A DNA stretch of 64,000 bases. Source: an uncultured Eubacteriales bacterium. Lineage in GTDB: Bacteria > Bacillota > Clostridia > Oscillospirales > CAG-272. Under the pieces are notes generated by a model, which saw only the letters and a list, made by a program, of their open reading frames with translations, was not told the origin of the DNA and did no database searches. This document shows, piece after piece, positions 27,210-36,474 of this stretch. A program made the translations under genes and the position numbers. The stretch covers positions 1 to 64,000 of the forward strand of contig CAOKER010000004.1 of assembly GCA_948467545.1 (NCBI GenBank), given 5' to 3'. Position 1 is the stretch's first letter; each line of letters starts with the position of its first letter.

Positions 27210-29603
27210 ATGAAAATAAAAGATATACTTGGCAGAAAGCGGCTTTATTTTGACGGAGGTATGGGCTCGTTGTTAATAGAGCGCGGACTGAAGGGCGGCG
27301 AGCTTCCGGAAACCTGGAATATAGACCGTCCCGATGAGATACAATCAATTCATGAAGCATATCTGCTTGCGGGCGCCGATATAATAACCGCAAATACTTT
27401 TGGCGCGAACTCATTAAAATTTGAAAATTCCGAAGAAATTATAACCGCCGGAATTAAGCTTGTACGCAATGCGATCGATAAATGCGGACGCGGCGGATTT
27501 GTCGCGTATGACGTAGGACCGCTCGGAAAGCTTTTAAAGCCTATCGGGGAGCTTGATTTTGAAGACGCGGTTTCATTGTTTGCGGCGGGTGTTAAGGCCG
27601 GTGCGGCGGCAGGGGCTGATCTTATTGTTATCGAAACTATGAGCGACTGCCTCGAAACCAAGGCTGCGGTTCTTGCGGCTAAAGAAAACAGCGATTTACC
27701 TGTGTTTGTAACGAATGCTTACGATGCGTCTCATAAGCTTATGACGGGCGCTTCTCCGGCTGCGATGGTTGCAATGCTTGAGGGACTTCATACAGATGCT
27801 ATTGGTGTAAATTGTTCGTTGGGACCGGAACAGATGCTTCCTGTGATAGAGGAACTTGTCAGATATGCTTCCGTTCCTGTTATTGTACAGCCTAATGCAG
27901 GACTTCCGAGAACTGTCGGCGGAAAAACCGTTTACGATGTTGACGCGGAGGTTTTTTCGGATGTGATGGTAAAGGTTGCTGAGATGGGAGCTTCAGTTCT
28001 CGGCGGATGTTGCGGTACTACGCCGGAATATATCCGCCTTACCGCCGAGAAGACACGGCGTATTCCGTATCTGCCGCCCGAACCTAAGCATGAAACTCTT
28101 GTATCATCGTATACTCATGCGCTGGAAATAGGAAATTCTCCGATTTTGATAGGCGAAAGAATCAATCCTACGGGCAAGAAGCGGTTTAAACAGGCGCTTT
28201 GTGAGTCGGATATAGATTACATACTCGGCGTCGGAATTGCTGAGGAGGAGCAGGGGGCTCATATTCTTGACGTAAATGTCGGTTTGCCGGAAATCGATGA
28301 AGCTGATATGCTGTCCCGTGTGATGACCTCGCTGCAGGCGGTTACGGATCTTCCGCTGCAGATTGATACGGTAAATACAGAAGCTATGGAGCGCGCTCTT
28401 CGTCTTTACAACGGAAAGGCTATGATAAACTCCGTAAACGGAAAGGAAGAAAGCCTTAAATCTGTTTTGCCGATTGCGGCGAAATACGGGGGTGTTATTG
28501 TTGCTCTCACTCTTGACGAACAGGGTATTCCGGATACGGCGGAGGAGCGGCTGCGAATAGCGAAAAAGATTGTCGCTCGCGCGGCTGAGTATGGAATTTC
28601 CAAAAAGGACATTGTGGCTGATCCTTTGGCAATGACAATTTCGGCAAATCCCGACAGCGCGAATACTGCTCTCCGTACTGTCAGACTCATAAAGGAAAGG
28701 CTCGGCATAAAGGTAAGTCTCGGCGTTTCAAATATTTCTTTCGGACTTCCTCAGCGTGAGCTTATAAATTCCGCATTTTTTCTGATGGCGCTTGAAAATG
28801 GGCTTGACTGTGCAATTTTGAATCCGGCGTCGGATGAAATGATGAAAATCTATTATACATATCTTGCGCTTACCGGACGTGATGAAGCGTGCGGGGACTA
28901 TATTCAATTTGCCGAAAGATATAGGTGTATCGGCAATGCGGCAGCTAATGGGGCGGCGTCTGCCGGCGAAGTAAAAAAAGAATCCGGACTGAGACACTGT
29001 ATCGAGAAAGGACTTACCGAAGCTGCAGTACAGGCTGCGGGACAGCTTTTAGAGCACGATAGTCCTACAGATGTTATAGACCGTGAAATAATACCTGCTC
29101 TTGATGAGGTCGGTCGTGGTTTTGAGCGTAAAACCGTATATCTGCCTCAGCTGCTGATGAGCGCCGAGGCTGCCAAAGCAGCCTTTGAGGTCGTTAGATC
29201 TAAGTTGACTCGGGACAGTGATGAGCGCGGAGACAAAGTTGTTCTTGCTACTGTCAAGGGAGATATACATGACATCGGCAAAAATATTGTTAAAGTTCTT
29301 CTTGAAAACTATGGCTTTGATGTTATAGATCTCGGAAGAGATGTTCCTCCCGAAAGTGTATATGAGGCAGTTGTTCAAAGCGGAGCAAGGCTCGTCGGTC
29401 TCAGCGCGCTTATGACGACTACGGTTCCTGCGATGGAAGAAACGGTAAGGCTTATTCACGAAAAATGTCCCGGAGTTAAAACTGTTGTCGGAGGCGCGGT
29501 GCTGACGCAGGAATATGCCGATATGATCGGCGCCGATTTCTATTCTAAAGACGCTATGCAGACGGTCCGCTGCGCTGAGAAAATATACGTGGATTCTCAG
29601 TAA
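27210..29603 (+). CDS. metH: Cobalamin-dependent methionine synthase MetH lacking the activation domain
   Basis: 797 aa with homocysteine, folate and B12 modules. The homocysteine domain (1-290) has zinc cysteines C202 (GVNCSLGPEQ) and C267-C268 (LGGCCGTTPEY). The pterin-binding domain (about 310-570) carries GERINPTGKKRFK. The cobalamin cap and B12 domains (about 590-797) carry the lower-ligand histidine H687 in GDIHDIGKN. It methylates homocysteine using 5-methyl-THF from MetF. The activation domain is supplied by the gene just upstream. GAGGGGAAATGG precedes the ATG. Confidence 0.95.
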   Translation: MKIKDILGRKRLYFDGGMGSLLIERGLKGGELPETWNIDRPDEIQSIHEAYLLAGADIITANTFGANSLKFENSEEIITAGIKLVRNAIDKCGRGGFVAYDVGPLGKLLKPIGELDFEDAVSLFAAGVKAGAAAGADLIVIETMSDCLETKAAVLAAKENSDLPVFVTNAYDASHKLMTGASPAAMVAMLEGLHTDAIGVNCSLGPEQMLPVIEELVRYASVPVIVQPNAGLPRTVGGKTVYDVDAEVFSDVMVKVAEMGASVLGGCCGTTPEYIRLTAEKTRRIPYLPPEPKHETLVSSYTHALEIGNSPILIGERINPTGKKRFKQALCESDIDYILGVGIAEEEQGAHILDVNVGLPEIDEADMLSRVMTSLQAVTDLPLQIDTVNTEAMERALRLYNGKAMINSVNGKEESLKSVLPIAAKYGGVIVALTLDEQGIPDTAEERLRIAKKIVARAAEYGISKKDIVADPLAMTISANPDSANTALRTVRLIKERLGIKVSLGVSNISFGLPQRELINSAFFLMALENGLDCAILNPASDEMMKIYYTYLALTGRDEACGDYIQFAERYRCIGNAAANGAASAGEVKKESGLRHCIEKGLTEAAVQAAGQLLEHDSPTDVIDREIIPALDEVGRGFERKTVYLPQLLMSAEAAKAAFEVVRSKLTRDSDERGDKVVLATVKGDIHDIGKNIVKVLLENYGFDVIDLGRDVPPESVYEAVVQSGARLVGLSALMTTTVPAMEETVRLIHEKCPGVKTVVGGAVLTQEYADMIGADFYSKDAMQTVRCAEKIYVDSQ

Positions 29604-29645
29604 TATTCTTTACAGTTCTTGCCGCCCGAAAAAATATGTGGTTGT

Positions 29646-29688
29646 CATATATGAATGAAACCATATATGGAGAAAACTCAAATATATG
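29646..29688. repeat. CATATATG direct repeats at the start of a small island
   Basis: CATATATG, itself palindromic, occurs at 29646-29653 and 29662-29669, and ATATATG at 29682-29688, in the gap between metH and the unknown gene at 29793. Possible operator; no regulator gene is adjacent. Confidence 0.4.
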
Positions 29689-29792
29689 TTATTATAGAAT
29701 TAATATTTTTCAGCACTCATGCTTGTGCTTCCTGTAGCGGCAATGTATAATACATCCAAACACAACGGCAAACTGAAATTTGAGGAGGTGAA

Positions 29793-30794
29793 ATGCCAGT
29801 GGGCTTTATCTCTTTTCATGTAGGTTATTATAAAGACGAACTGAAGAAATTAGAATCTTCTGTTTCAAGTCAAGAAACGATATATCATGCAAAACAACTC
29901 TTAAAGATGCTTGATGACTTACTGGACGAAAGCTATACAGAGTTGAACGAGACTCTTGAAAAAGCCTGTCAAGGCATTTCACGGTTAAGGAAATATTTGC
30001 GAAACAATGGTGCTGATCCGTTTCCTATCTACCACAAAACAATAACCGAAACAGATGCCATATACGGACAGGAGGAAATCGAACTTTCAGAGGCAATCAA
30101 TGAACTTGTTATGTGTTCCAAAGAAAGCGCTGCTGAAAGTGATGATGCCTTTTTAACGGAATTGATTCACTTCTGTGAATGGATTGGCTATGAGAAAGAT
30201 ACTGCATATATCTTTCTGCTTCGTGATACTCTATTGCCGTATATCTACTACCAACAAAATAATAAATCACGCATCTATCCGTGGCTGCTCGGCAGAAAGA
30301 CATTGACAATGCTAACGGGTAAAGCGTTCGTGGATGATGAAATCCGAGCCTCTATAATCAGAGCATTAGAGGTTGGCAGATGTGATAACTACGATGATTT
30401 CTGCAAAATGGTTTTGCCCGATATGCGAACTGCCATAACGCAATATCCCGAAATAGAACATTGCCTTACAGAGTTGCTCGATACCATTAAAGAAAAGAAA
30501 ATTATTGTAATTGAATCCGGGTGTTCTGGAACTTTCCCGATGCTTCTTAAATGCTTGGACGAGCGAGTGGATGTGCGAATGTATACAACCTATCCGTACT
30601 TGCTGAAAGTTTATGGAAATAGAATATATTCACCTAAATATGAGGAAAACCGTTTATTTGAAACCCTTTATTCTCAAGATTTACTTTTTCAATTTTTTAC
30701 TTTGCGAAACAATCATTTCTATGTTAGAAAGTGTAAGAATGACAAAGTAAGGGCGAAATCTTATGCAGAAGTGAAAACTATTTTAAGATTATAA
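29793..30794 (+). CDS. Unrecognised 333-aa soluble protein
   Basis: I do not recognise the family. The N-terminal ~100 residues are helical and charged (KDELKKLESSVSS...LLDDLLDESYTE). A middle helical region follows. About residues 235-310 look like an alpha/beta fold with strand-loop KKIIVIESGCSGTFPMLL, a glycine/serine-rich loop like a nucleotide or phosphate site, then VRMYTTYPYLLKVYG and a cysteine/lysine-rich end. GAGGAGGTGA lies 5 nt before the ATG, strong for this window. It lies with the DUF7662-like gene between metabolic genes, so it may be an inserted accessory or defence cassette (inference). Confidence 0.6.
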   Translation: MPVGFISFHVGYYKDELKKLESSVSSQETIYHAKQLLKMLDDLLDESYTELNETLEKACQGISRLRKYLRNNGADPFPIYHKTITETDAIYGQEEIELSEAINELVMCSKESAAESDDAFLTELIHFCEWIGYEKDTAYIFLLRDTLLPYIYYQQNNKSRIYPWLLGRKTLTMLTGKAFVDDEIRASIIRALEVGRCDNYDDFCKMVLPDMRTAITQYPEIEHCLTELLDTIKEKKIIVIESGCSGTFPMLLKCLDERVDVRMYTTYPYLLKVYGNRIYSPKYEENRLFETLYSQDLLFQFFTLRNNHFYVRKCKNDKVRAKSYAEVKTILRL

Positions 30795-30807
30795 CTTCCA
30801 GTTTTTC

Positions 30808-31137
30808 GGATAAAACAACATATACAAAAGAACCAGACTCTATGAGGTATAATTAAACTTGTATGGAGGAACAAAAGGCAATGAGTAAATATACTTCTCT
30901 ATGGGAATATGTGCAGAGTAATGGAAGTCAATCTTTTAAGCTAACATTTGAAGAAATACAGAATATTGCAGGAATACCCATAGACCATTCTTTTCTAAAA
31001 TATAAAAAGGAACTCACAGAATACGGCTATCAAGTAGGAAAAATATCAATGAAAGAACAAACGGTTATCTTTAATAAGATTGATTGATAATCGATAATTT
31101 GTCCGGTAGAACAACATGTTATAAAAGAGCCAGACGC
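30808..31137. repeat. Imperfect ~33-nt direct repeats flanking a small gene
   Basis: 30808-30840 and 31105-31137 share an ACAACAT...AAAAGARCCAGACKC pattern with one gap, roughly three quarters identical by eye. They bracket the DUF7662-like gene, as if that gene was inserted or duplicated with its flank. Confidence 0.5.
30881..31087 (+). CDS. DUF7662-like small protein
   Basis: 68 aa starting MSKYTSLWEYV, followed by LTFEEIQNIAGIPID and HSFLKYKKELTEYGYQVGKI. The pattern (KY-x-L-x-x-YL start, a 'sF..I..i.g.plp.sa' segment, then aromatic ending) resembles the small DUF7662 domain found alone or beside enzymes in many bacteria. GGAGG and AAAGG lie upstream of ATG 30881; an earlier in-frame ATG (30863) overlaps the ribosome site. 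Function unknown; it may pair with the preceding 333-aa gene. Confidence 0.6.
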   Translation: MSKYTSLWEYVQSNGSQSFKLTFEEIQNIAGIPIDHSFLKYKKELTEYGYQVGKISMKEQTVIFNKID

Positions 31138-31143
31138 ACAGAC

Positions 31144-31195
31144 GCAGAGCCAAGAAATCTATTCGATTATTGGCTCTGCCTGTTTTTTAGGGAAG
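31144..31195 (+). terminator. Strong intrinsic terminator
   Basis: Perfect 10-bp stem GCAGAGCCAA (31144-31153) / TTGGCTCTGC (31170-31179) followed by CTGTTTTTT. Confidence 0.9.
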
Positions 31196-31258
31196 CGAGG
31201 GATATGATGAATTTCGGAAGCGGTATTCACTGCTGTTTTTGCCGGTTGAATATTTCTC

Positions 31259-32395
31259 TCAGTCATTTCTTTCAAATTCTTTTGCCGTTTCTTCCAAAAG
31301 ATTTCGTATATTCAGTTTTTGCGGACAAGCGTTTTCACACCTTCCGCAGCCGATGCAGGAGGATGCTTTTCCGTGTACTCCGGAAGTGTTGACCGAATAA
31401 TAGTAATCGCTGTTCCAGTTCTGATACTGGCGCTTTGATGAAAGACATGCAAGAAGCTCAGGAATTTTAATTTTTTGCGGACATACCGGAACGCAATAAT
31501 GGCAGGCGGTGCATCCCGTATCATATTCTGACGCGAGTATTTGTGCGGCTTTTTGTACAGCGTTCTTTTCCTTTTCGGAAAGCGGAATAAAGTTTTCCAT
31601 ATAACCTACGTTGTCTCTCAGCTGCTCCAAATTGCTCATTCCCGACAGTACCATTGCAACTCCTTCATGCGATGCCGCGAATCTGACTGCATATGACGCC
31701 GGACTGCCGTTTCCGGCATCAGAGAGGACTTTTTTCGCATCTTGAGGAAGCTTAGCGAGCTTTCCGCCCTTTACCGGCTCCATAACTATTACCGGCTTAT
31801 TATACTTTATGCAGGTTTGCCATACGGCTCGGCTTTGTATTCCAGCGTCTTCATAATCTCGGTAATTAAACTGTATCTGTACAGTTTCGATCTCAGGATG
31901 AGCTGTCAGAATTTCCTCAAGAAGTTCCGGAGAATCGTGGTAACTTATTCCAATATGGTGGATTTTTCCTTCGGAACGGAGTTTAACTGCGATTTCAAAC
32001 GCATTTGCGTCCAAAAATTTCTTATAGTTTTTTCCGTTTATCGCATGCATAAGATAGAGGTCAAAATATGATACTCCGCAGGCTTCGAGCTGATTTTCAA
32101 ACAATGGCATAATGTCTTTTTCGGAGGTGAAAAACTCTCCGGACAGCTTGTCGGTTAAAAAATAATCGTCGCGCTTATATCTGTCCGTGAGGCATTCCTT
32201 TATTGTTATTTCACTTTTGCCTCCTATGTAGCCGTGCGCCGTGTCGAAATAATTGAAGCCGCGGCTTATAAATTCGTCAAACATTTTTTTAGTCTGTTCA
32301 GTATCGATAATTCCGCTGTCACCTACGGTACCGGACAGCATCGGAAGACGCATAACACCAAAGCCGAGTTTCTTTTCGCCAAAGTTTATGTTCAT
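31259..32395 (-). CDS. Aldo/keto reductase with C-terminal 4Fe-4S ferredoxin domain (paralogue 2)
   Basis: 378 aa, same architecture as the gene at 10611-11744: barrel with FDTAHGYIGGKSE (about 50-62), LMHAINGKN, and VMEPVKGGKL. The ferredoxin part has CTACHYCVPVCP (about 296-307) and CIGCGRCENACP (about 346-357). The two paralogues diverge clearly along their length, so they probably have different substrates. It is monocistronic on the minus strand, with a long upstream gap. Confidence 0.9.
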   Translation of the reverse strand: MNINFGEKKLGFGVMRLPMLSGTVGDSGIIDTEQTKKMFDEFISRGFNYFDTAHGYIGGKSEITIKECLTDRYKRDDYFLTDKLSGEFFTSEKDIMPLFENQLEACGVSYFDLYLMHAINGKNYKKFLDANAFEIAVKLRSEGKIHHIGISYHDSPELLEEILTAHPEIETVQIQFNYRDYEDAGIQSRAVWQTCIKYNKPVIVMEPVKGGKLAKLPQDAKKVLSDAGNGSPASYAVRFAASHEGVAMVLSGMSNLEQLRDNVGYMENFIPLSEKEKNAVQKAAQILASEYDTGCTACHYCVPVCPQKIKIPELLACLSSKRQYQNWNSDYYYSVNTSGVHGKASSCIGCGRCENACPQKLNIRNLLEETAKEFERND

Positions 32396-32933
32396 ATATC
32401 AATATTTCCTTTATAAATAGTCGTATTTGATTAAAATTGTTTTCATCTGAATTATACAGCAGCCGGTACGCGTTTGTCAACGCTGTTATAAGGTCAATGC
32501 TGTGAAATGTATTAAATAAGGTGCGAAAAGGTGTGAATTGCCGTCATGAGGCGCCGGTGCGGATTGTACCGCCGCTGAAAAAAGCAGGGACAGCACGCAG
32601 TTCCTGGTGAGGGGACATTTTTTTAGTTATACGGCGATTTACGCTTACAGTATACTAGTATACTTTGCATTGTGTGATTTTATTTGTATAAACTGTGTTA
32701 AGGGAAGATATAACTATTATATGCAGATACATGCCGGTAAGATAGATTGCCGTCAAAAACGGACATTTTTTTGAAATATTAACAAAAAGATAATTGACAA
32801 AGCCGGAGAGTAATGCTATTATTTTATATATAATACGTTTGAATATTGGAAATTGATAGATGTGACTGAGGGAGAACCTCTTTTCATAAATTCATAAATA
32901 CATTTTGCCAATAGGAAGGGTATGGTGATTTTT
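32396..32933. other. Long intergenic region before gldA
   Basis: No gene. Contents: a GC-rich stretch at about 32536-32590 with ATTGCCGTC and GCCGCTGAAAAAA that resembles the reverse strand of 45170-45215; a perfect 16-bp palindrome AGTATACTAGTATACT (32649-32664); an ATTGCCGTC-AAAAACGGAC stem near 32747; and the gldA promoter at 32794-32822. Confidence 0.55.
32794..32822 (+). promoter_or_regulatory. Promoter of gldA
   Basis: TTGACA (32794-32799), 17 bp, TATTAT (32817-32822), giving a leader of about 105 nt. The palindrome at 32649-32664 lies about 130 bp upstream. Confidence 0.65.
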
Positions 32934-34034
32934 ATGGCTAAAATTTTGATAAGCCCAAGCAAGTATGTTCAGGCGAACGGTGAGATGTCAAAGCTCGGAG
33001 AATATGCGGAAAAGTACGGTAAGAAAGCTTTAGTTTTAATTACTTCGTCCGGATACCGCAGAATCGGAGATATAGTTGACGCAAGCTTTTCCGGCAAAAA
33101 GACAGTACCTGTTTATGAATACTTTGGCGGAGAGTGTTCAAAAAATGAAATTAGTCGTTTGACGTCGGTCGTCAGTGAAAAGGGATGCGATGTTGTCATC
33201 GGTATCGGAGGAGGTAAAATTCTCGATACGGCAAAGGCTGTAGCTTACTATAAAGACCTTCCCGTTCTTATCTGTCCGACAGTAGCTTCTACTGACGCTC
33301 CCTGCAGCGCACTGTCTGTTATCTATACAGACGACGGCGTATTTGAAGAGTATCTTTTCCTTCCTGCGAATCCCAATATGGTATTGATGGATACCGATAT
33401 TATTACCAAGTCTCCTGTACGCCTTACAGTCTCCGGAATGGGTGACGCTCTTGCAACATATTTTGAAGCTCGGGCATGCAGAGACAGCGGAGCTTCGACA
33501 TGCGCGGGCGGCAAGGTGACGGAAGCCGCGATGGCGCTTGCGAGACTTTGCTTTGATACTCTTATGGACGAAGGCGTAAAAGCGAAAATCGCGCTTGAAG
33601 CAGGTGCCTGCACTCCGGCCGTTGAAAAAATCGTCGAGGCAAACACACTGCTCAGCGGTATTGGTTTTGAAAGCGGTGGGCTTGCCGGAGCTCATGCGAT
33701 TCATAACGGACTTACGGTTCTTGAGGAATGTCATAAAATGAATCACGGCGAGAAAGTTGCTTTCGGAACAATTACTCAGCTTGTTCTTGAGAATATACCT
33801 GGAGATGAACTTGAGGATATTATTCTTTGGTGTATAGAACTCGGTCTTCCTGTCACGTTTGCCGAACTTGGAATTGAAGAAGTTTCCGATGAAAAGCTTA
33901 TGGCTGTTGCGGCGGCCGCTTGCTCGGAAAATGATACGCTTCACAACATGCCTTTCCCTGTAACACCGGAGACGGTTTGTGCCGCGCTTAAAGCTGCCGA
34001 CGCTTATGGCAGATATTATCTTGGACAACAGTAA
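32934..34034 (+). CDS. gldA: Glycerol dehydrogenase GldA
   Basis: Fe/Zn-dependent NAD dehydrogenase, ~366 aa, oxidising glycerol to dihydroxyacetone. Start MAKILISPSKYVQ is typical of GldA. GIGGGKILDTAK (about 89-100) binds NAD. Metal ligands are the aspartate in SGMGDALATYFEA (about 172), the histidine in AHAIHNGL (about 255) and that in NHGEKVAFG (about 270). ATG 32934 is preferred; an ATG at 32922 touches GGAAGGG too closely. A 1,2-propanediol or hydroxyacetone role is also possible for this family. Confidence 0.92.
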   Translation: MAKILISPSKYVQANGEMSKLGEYAEKYGKKALVLITSSGYRRIGDIVDASFSGKKTVPVYEYFGGECSKNEISRLTSVVSEKGCDVVIGIGGGKILDTAKAVAYYKDLPVLICPTVASTDAPCSALSVIYTDDGVFEEYLFLPANPNMVLMDTDIITKSPVRLTVSGMGDALATYFEARACRDSGASTCAGGKVTEAAMALARLCFDTLMDEGVKAKIALEAGACTPAVEKIVEANTLLSGIGFESGGLAGAHAIHNGLTVLEECHKMNHGEKVAFGTITQLVLENIPGDELEDIILWCIELGLPVTFAELGIEEVSDEKLMAVAAAACSENDTLHNMPFPVTPETVCAALKAADAYGRYYLGQQ

Positions 34035-34120
34035 TTTTTCGGATTGCTTTGGAAACCGGCTGCCGTATTTTTGCTGCCGGTTTCCGTTTTTGCATATTAT
34101 CTGAAAGGAATTTAACCGTT

Positions 34121-34987
34121 ATGTATAAAATTGTTAGAAAAGAAGTGCTGAATCCTACTATTACGCTTCTTGAGGTCGAGGCTCCCTTTGTTGCAAAAAA
34201 GGCAAAGCCCGGACAGTTTATTATTCTCCGTATTGATGAAAAGGGGGAACGCCTTCCGCTGACAATCGGCGGTTATGACAGGGAAAAGGGAACTGTCACA
34301 ATAATATTTCAGCTTGTCGGGCTGACAACTAAGGCTCTTGCAAGACTGAATCCCGGAGATTATCTGCTTGATTTCGTAGGACCGCTCGGAATGCCCACCG
34401 AAACCGAGGGAATAAAAAGCGTGTGCGTAATCGGCGGAGGTCTGGGCACGGCAATTGCTTATCCTGTTGCGAAGGGTTTTCATGATGCGGGAGCCGAAAC
34501 GGATGTGATTGTCGGCTTCAGAAACAAAGACCTTGTGATTCTGGAGGAAGATTTCAGAAAAGCCTGCGACAATTTCTATATTATGACCGATGACGGGAGC
34601 TACGGTGAGCAGGGATTTACCACAAATAAGGAAAAACAGCTTCTTGAGAGCGGAAAAAAGTATGATGTTATTATTGCCATAGGTCCGGTTCCTATGATGA
34701 AATTTGTAGTAAAAACAGCAGAGCCTTTTGGAATTCCCACCCGTGTTTCACTCAATCCGATAATGATTGACGGTACGGGAATGTGCGGAGGATGCAGGGT
34801 TACAGTCGGCGGAAAAATGAAATTTGCCTGCGTTGACGGGCCCGAATTTGACGGTTATGAGGTTGATTTTGACGAGCTGATGAACCGTAACGGCGCTTTC
34901 CGAAGTCAGGAATCGGAAATGACTGAAAAACATATGTGCCGCTTTGAAAAGCTGGGACATGAAATGATTCCTCAGGGGGACAATTGA
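34121..34987 (+). CDS. nfnA: NfnA/SudB-type ferredoxin-NADP+ reductase subunit alpha
   Basis: 288 aa: FAD domain (1-100; GQFIILRI, RLPLTIGGYD), NAD(P) domain (about 105-220; CVIGGGLGTAIAYPVAKGF), and a C-terminal 2Fe-2S site with cysteines in GMCGGCRVTVGG and FACVDGPEFDG. This is the architecture of the small subunit of electron-bifurcating NADH-dependent ferredoxin:NADP+ oxidoreductase, also called sulfide dehydrogenase beta. GAAAGGA precedes the ATG. Its stop overlaps the region of the next start, so both subunits are coupled. Confidence 0.88.
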   Translation: MYKIVRKEVLNPTITLLEVEAPFVAKKAKPGQFIILRIDEKGERLPLTIGGYDREKGTVTIIFQLVGLTTKALARLNPGDYLLDFVGPLGMPTETEGIKSVCVIGGGLGTAIAYPVAKGFHDAGAETDVIVGFRNKDLVILEEDFRKACDNFYIMTDDGSYGEQGFTTNKEKQLLESGKKYDVIIAIGPVPMMKFVVKTAEPFGIPTRVSLNPIMIDGTGMCGGCRVTVGGKMKFACVDGPEFDGYEVDFDELMNRNGAFRSQESEMTEKHMCRFEKLGHEMIPQGDN

Positions 34988-34989
34988 CT

Positions 34990-36408
34990 ATGCCTAATAT
35001 GAGTGCAAAAAAAACGCCGATGCCGACGCAGGATGCTTCGGTACGAGCAAAAAATTTTGACGAGGTGGCGACCGGGTATACTGCCGAAATGGCGAAAGAG
35101 GAAGCGGCGCGATGCTTGGGATGTAAAAATATGCCGTGCGTATCCGGCTGTCCTGTAAATGTTCAGATTCCTCATTTCATAAAGAAGATAGCCGACGGAG
35201 ATTTTGAGGGGGCTTATCAGGTCATTGCGGACACTAATGCTTTGCCCGCCGTTTCCGGACGTGTCTGTCCGCAGGAATCTCAGTGTGAATGCAAGTGTGT
35301 CCGCGGCATTAAAAACGAGCCTGTTGGAATTGGCAGACTTGAGCGTTTTGCCGCCGACTATCATCGCAGCTGCGAAGAAGATAAGCTTGAAAAGCCGGTG
35401 TCAAACGGGCATAAGGTTGCGGTTGTTGGCTCAGGTCCGTCCGGACTTACATGTGCAGCAGACCTTGCCAAGCTCGGTTATGAGGTTTCGGTTTTTGAGG
35501 CTTTTCATACGCCCGGCGGTGTGCTTGTATATGGAATTCCAGAGTTTCGTCTTCCAAAAGACATAGTCGGCGGAGAGGTCGACAAGCTTAAAAAGCTCGG
35601 TGTAAGTATCATGACCGACATGGTAATCGGAAAGGTTCTTTCCATTGATGACTTAATCGATGAAATGCATTTTGAAGCTGTTTTTATAGGAACCGGAGCG
35701 GGACTTCCGAGATTTATGAATATTCCCGGAGAAGGACTTGCGGGAGTTTGTTCCGCGAACGAGTACCTTACAAGAATTAATCTTATGAAGGGTTATCTTC
35801 CCGATTACGATACTCCTGTTTTGGTTTCAAAGGCTGCGGCAATTGTCGGCGGAGGAAATGTTGCAATGGACGCATGCCGCTGTGCCATGAGAATGGGTGC
35901 GGAAAAGGTTTATATAATATACCGCAGAAGCGAAGCGGAAATGCCCGCTCGTGCCGAGGAAATTGAGCACGCGAAGGAAGAGGGCATAGAGTTTATGACT
36001 TTATGTAACCCGGTAGAAATTATCGGGGGAAAAGACAAAGACGGAAAACCTACCGGACATGTTTCGGCGATAAAGTGTATACGAATGGAGCTGGGAGAAC
36101 CCGATGCGTCAGGCAGACGCAGTCCGATTGAAATACCGGGAAGCGAATTTATACTTGATGTTGATACGGTAATAATGGCTCTCGGAACATCTCCCAATCC
36201 GCTAATACGTTCCACTACGCCGGGGCTTGAAGCAAACAAAAGGGGTTGTCTTGTCGTTGGCGAGGATACCGTCTCCACTACGCGTGAGGGCGTGTTTGCG
36301 GGAGGAGATGCGGTAACCGGAGCTGCGACCGTAATACTTGCAATGGGCGCGGGAAAGAAAGCCGCTTCTGCAATTGATGAGTACATTAAAACAAAAAATA
36401 ATAAATAA
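34990..36408 (+). CDS. nfnB: NfnB/SudA or GltD-type NADPH oxidoreductase, large subunit
   Basis: ~472 aa, GltD-like fold. The N-terminal 4Fe-4S region has cysteines in ARCLGCKNMPCVSGCPV (about 39-55) and CPQESQCECKCV (about 94-105). FAD site VAVVGSGPSGLTCAADLAKLG near 141-161 and NADPH site IVGGGNVAMDACRCAMRMG near 285 follow. Paired directly with the NfnA-like gene, it can form NfnAB, bifurcating electrons from NADPH to NAD and ferredoxin. A stand-alone glutamate synthase small subunit is less likely because no gltB is present. Confidence 0.9.
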   Translation: MPNMSAKKTPMPTQDASVRAKNFDEVATGYTAEMAKEEAARCLGCKNMPCVSGCPVNVQIPHFIKKIADGDFEGAYQVIADTNALPAVSGRVCPQESQCECKCVRGIKNEPVGIGRLERFAADYHRSCEEDKLEKPVSNGHKVAVVGSGPSGLTCAADLAKLGYEVSVFEAFHTPGGVLVYGIPEFRLPKDIVGGEVDKLKKLGVSIMTDMVIGKVLSIDDLIDEMHFEAVFIGTGAGLPRFMNIPGEGLAGVCSANEYLTRINLMKGYLPDYDTPVLVSKAAAIVGGGNVAMDACRCAMRMGAEKVYIIYRRSEAEMPARAEEIEHAKEEGIEFMTLCNPVEIIGGKDKDGKPTGHVSAIKCIRMELGEPDASGRRSPIEIPGSEFILDVDTVIMALGTSPNPLIRSTTPGLEANKRGCLVVGEDTVSTTREGVFAGGDAVTGAATVILAMGAGKKAASAIDEYIKTKNNK

Positions 36409-36425
36409 TTAATATTATTTTATTT

Positions 36426-36460
36426 GAGAGACTTTAATTAAGAGGTCTCTCTTTTTTATT
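36426..36460 (+). terminator. Intrinsic terminator after nfnAB
   Basis: GAGAGAC (36426-36432) pairs with GTCTCTC (36445-36451) followed by TTTTTTATT. Confidence 0.85.
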
Positions 36461-36474
36461 ATTTAATATAGGAC

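Noticed and set aside
31084..31392. 102-codon plus-strand frame over the terminator and 3' end of the aldo/keto reductase
   Set aside because: It runs through a strong terminator and the antisense of a ferredoxin domain.
33138..34028. 296-codon open frame antisense to gldA
   Set aside because: Shadow of the well-supported gldA gene; basic, cysteine- and arginine-rich product without ribosome site or family resemblance. The same holds for 46169-47026 (antisense to the redox fusion) and 54373-55110 (antisense to the recombinase).
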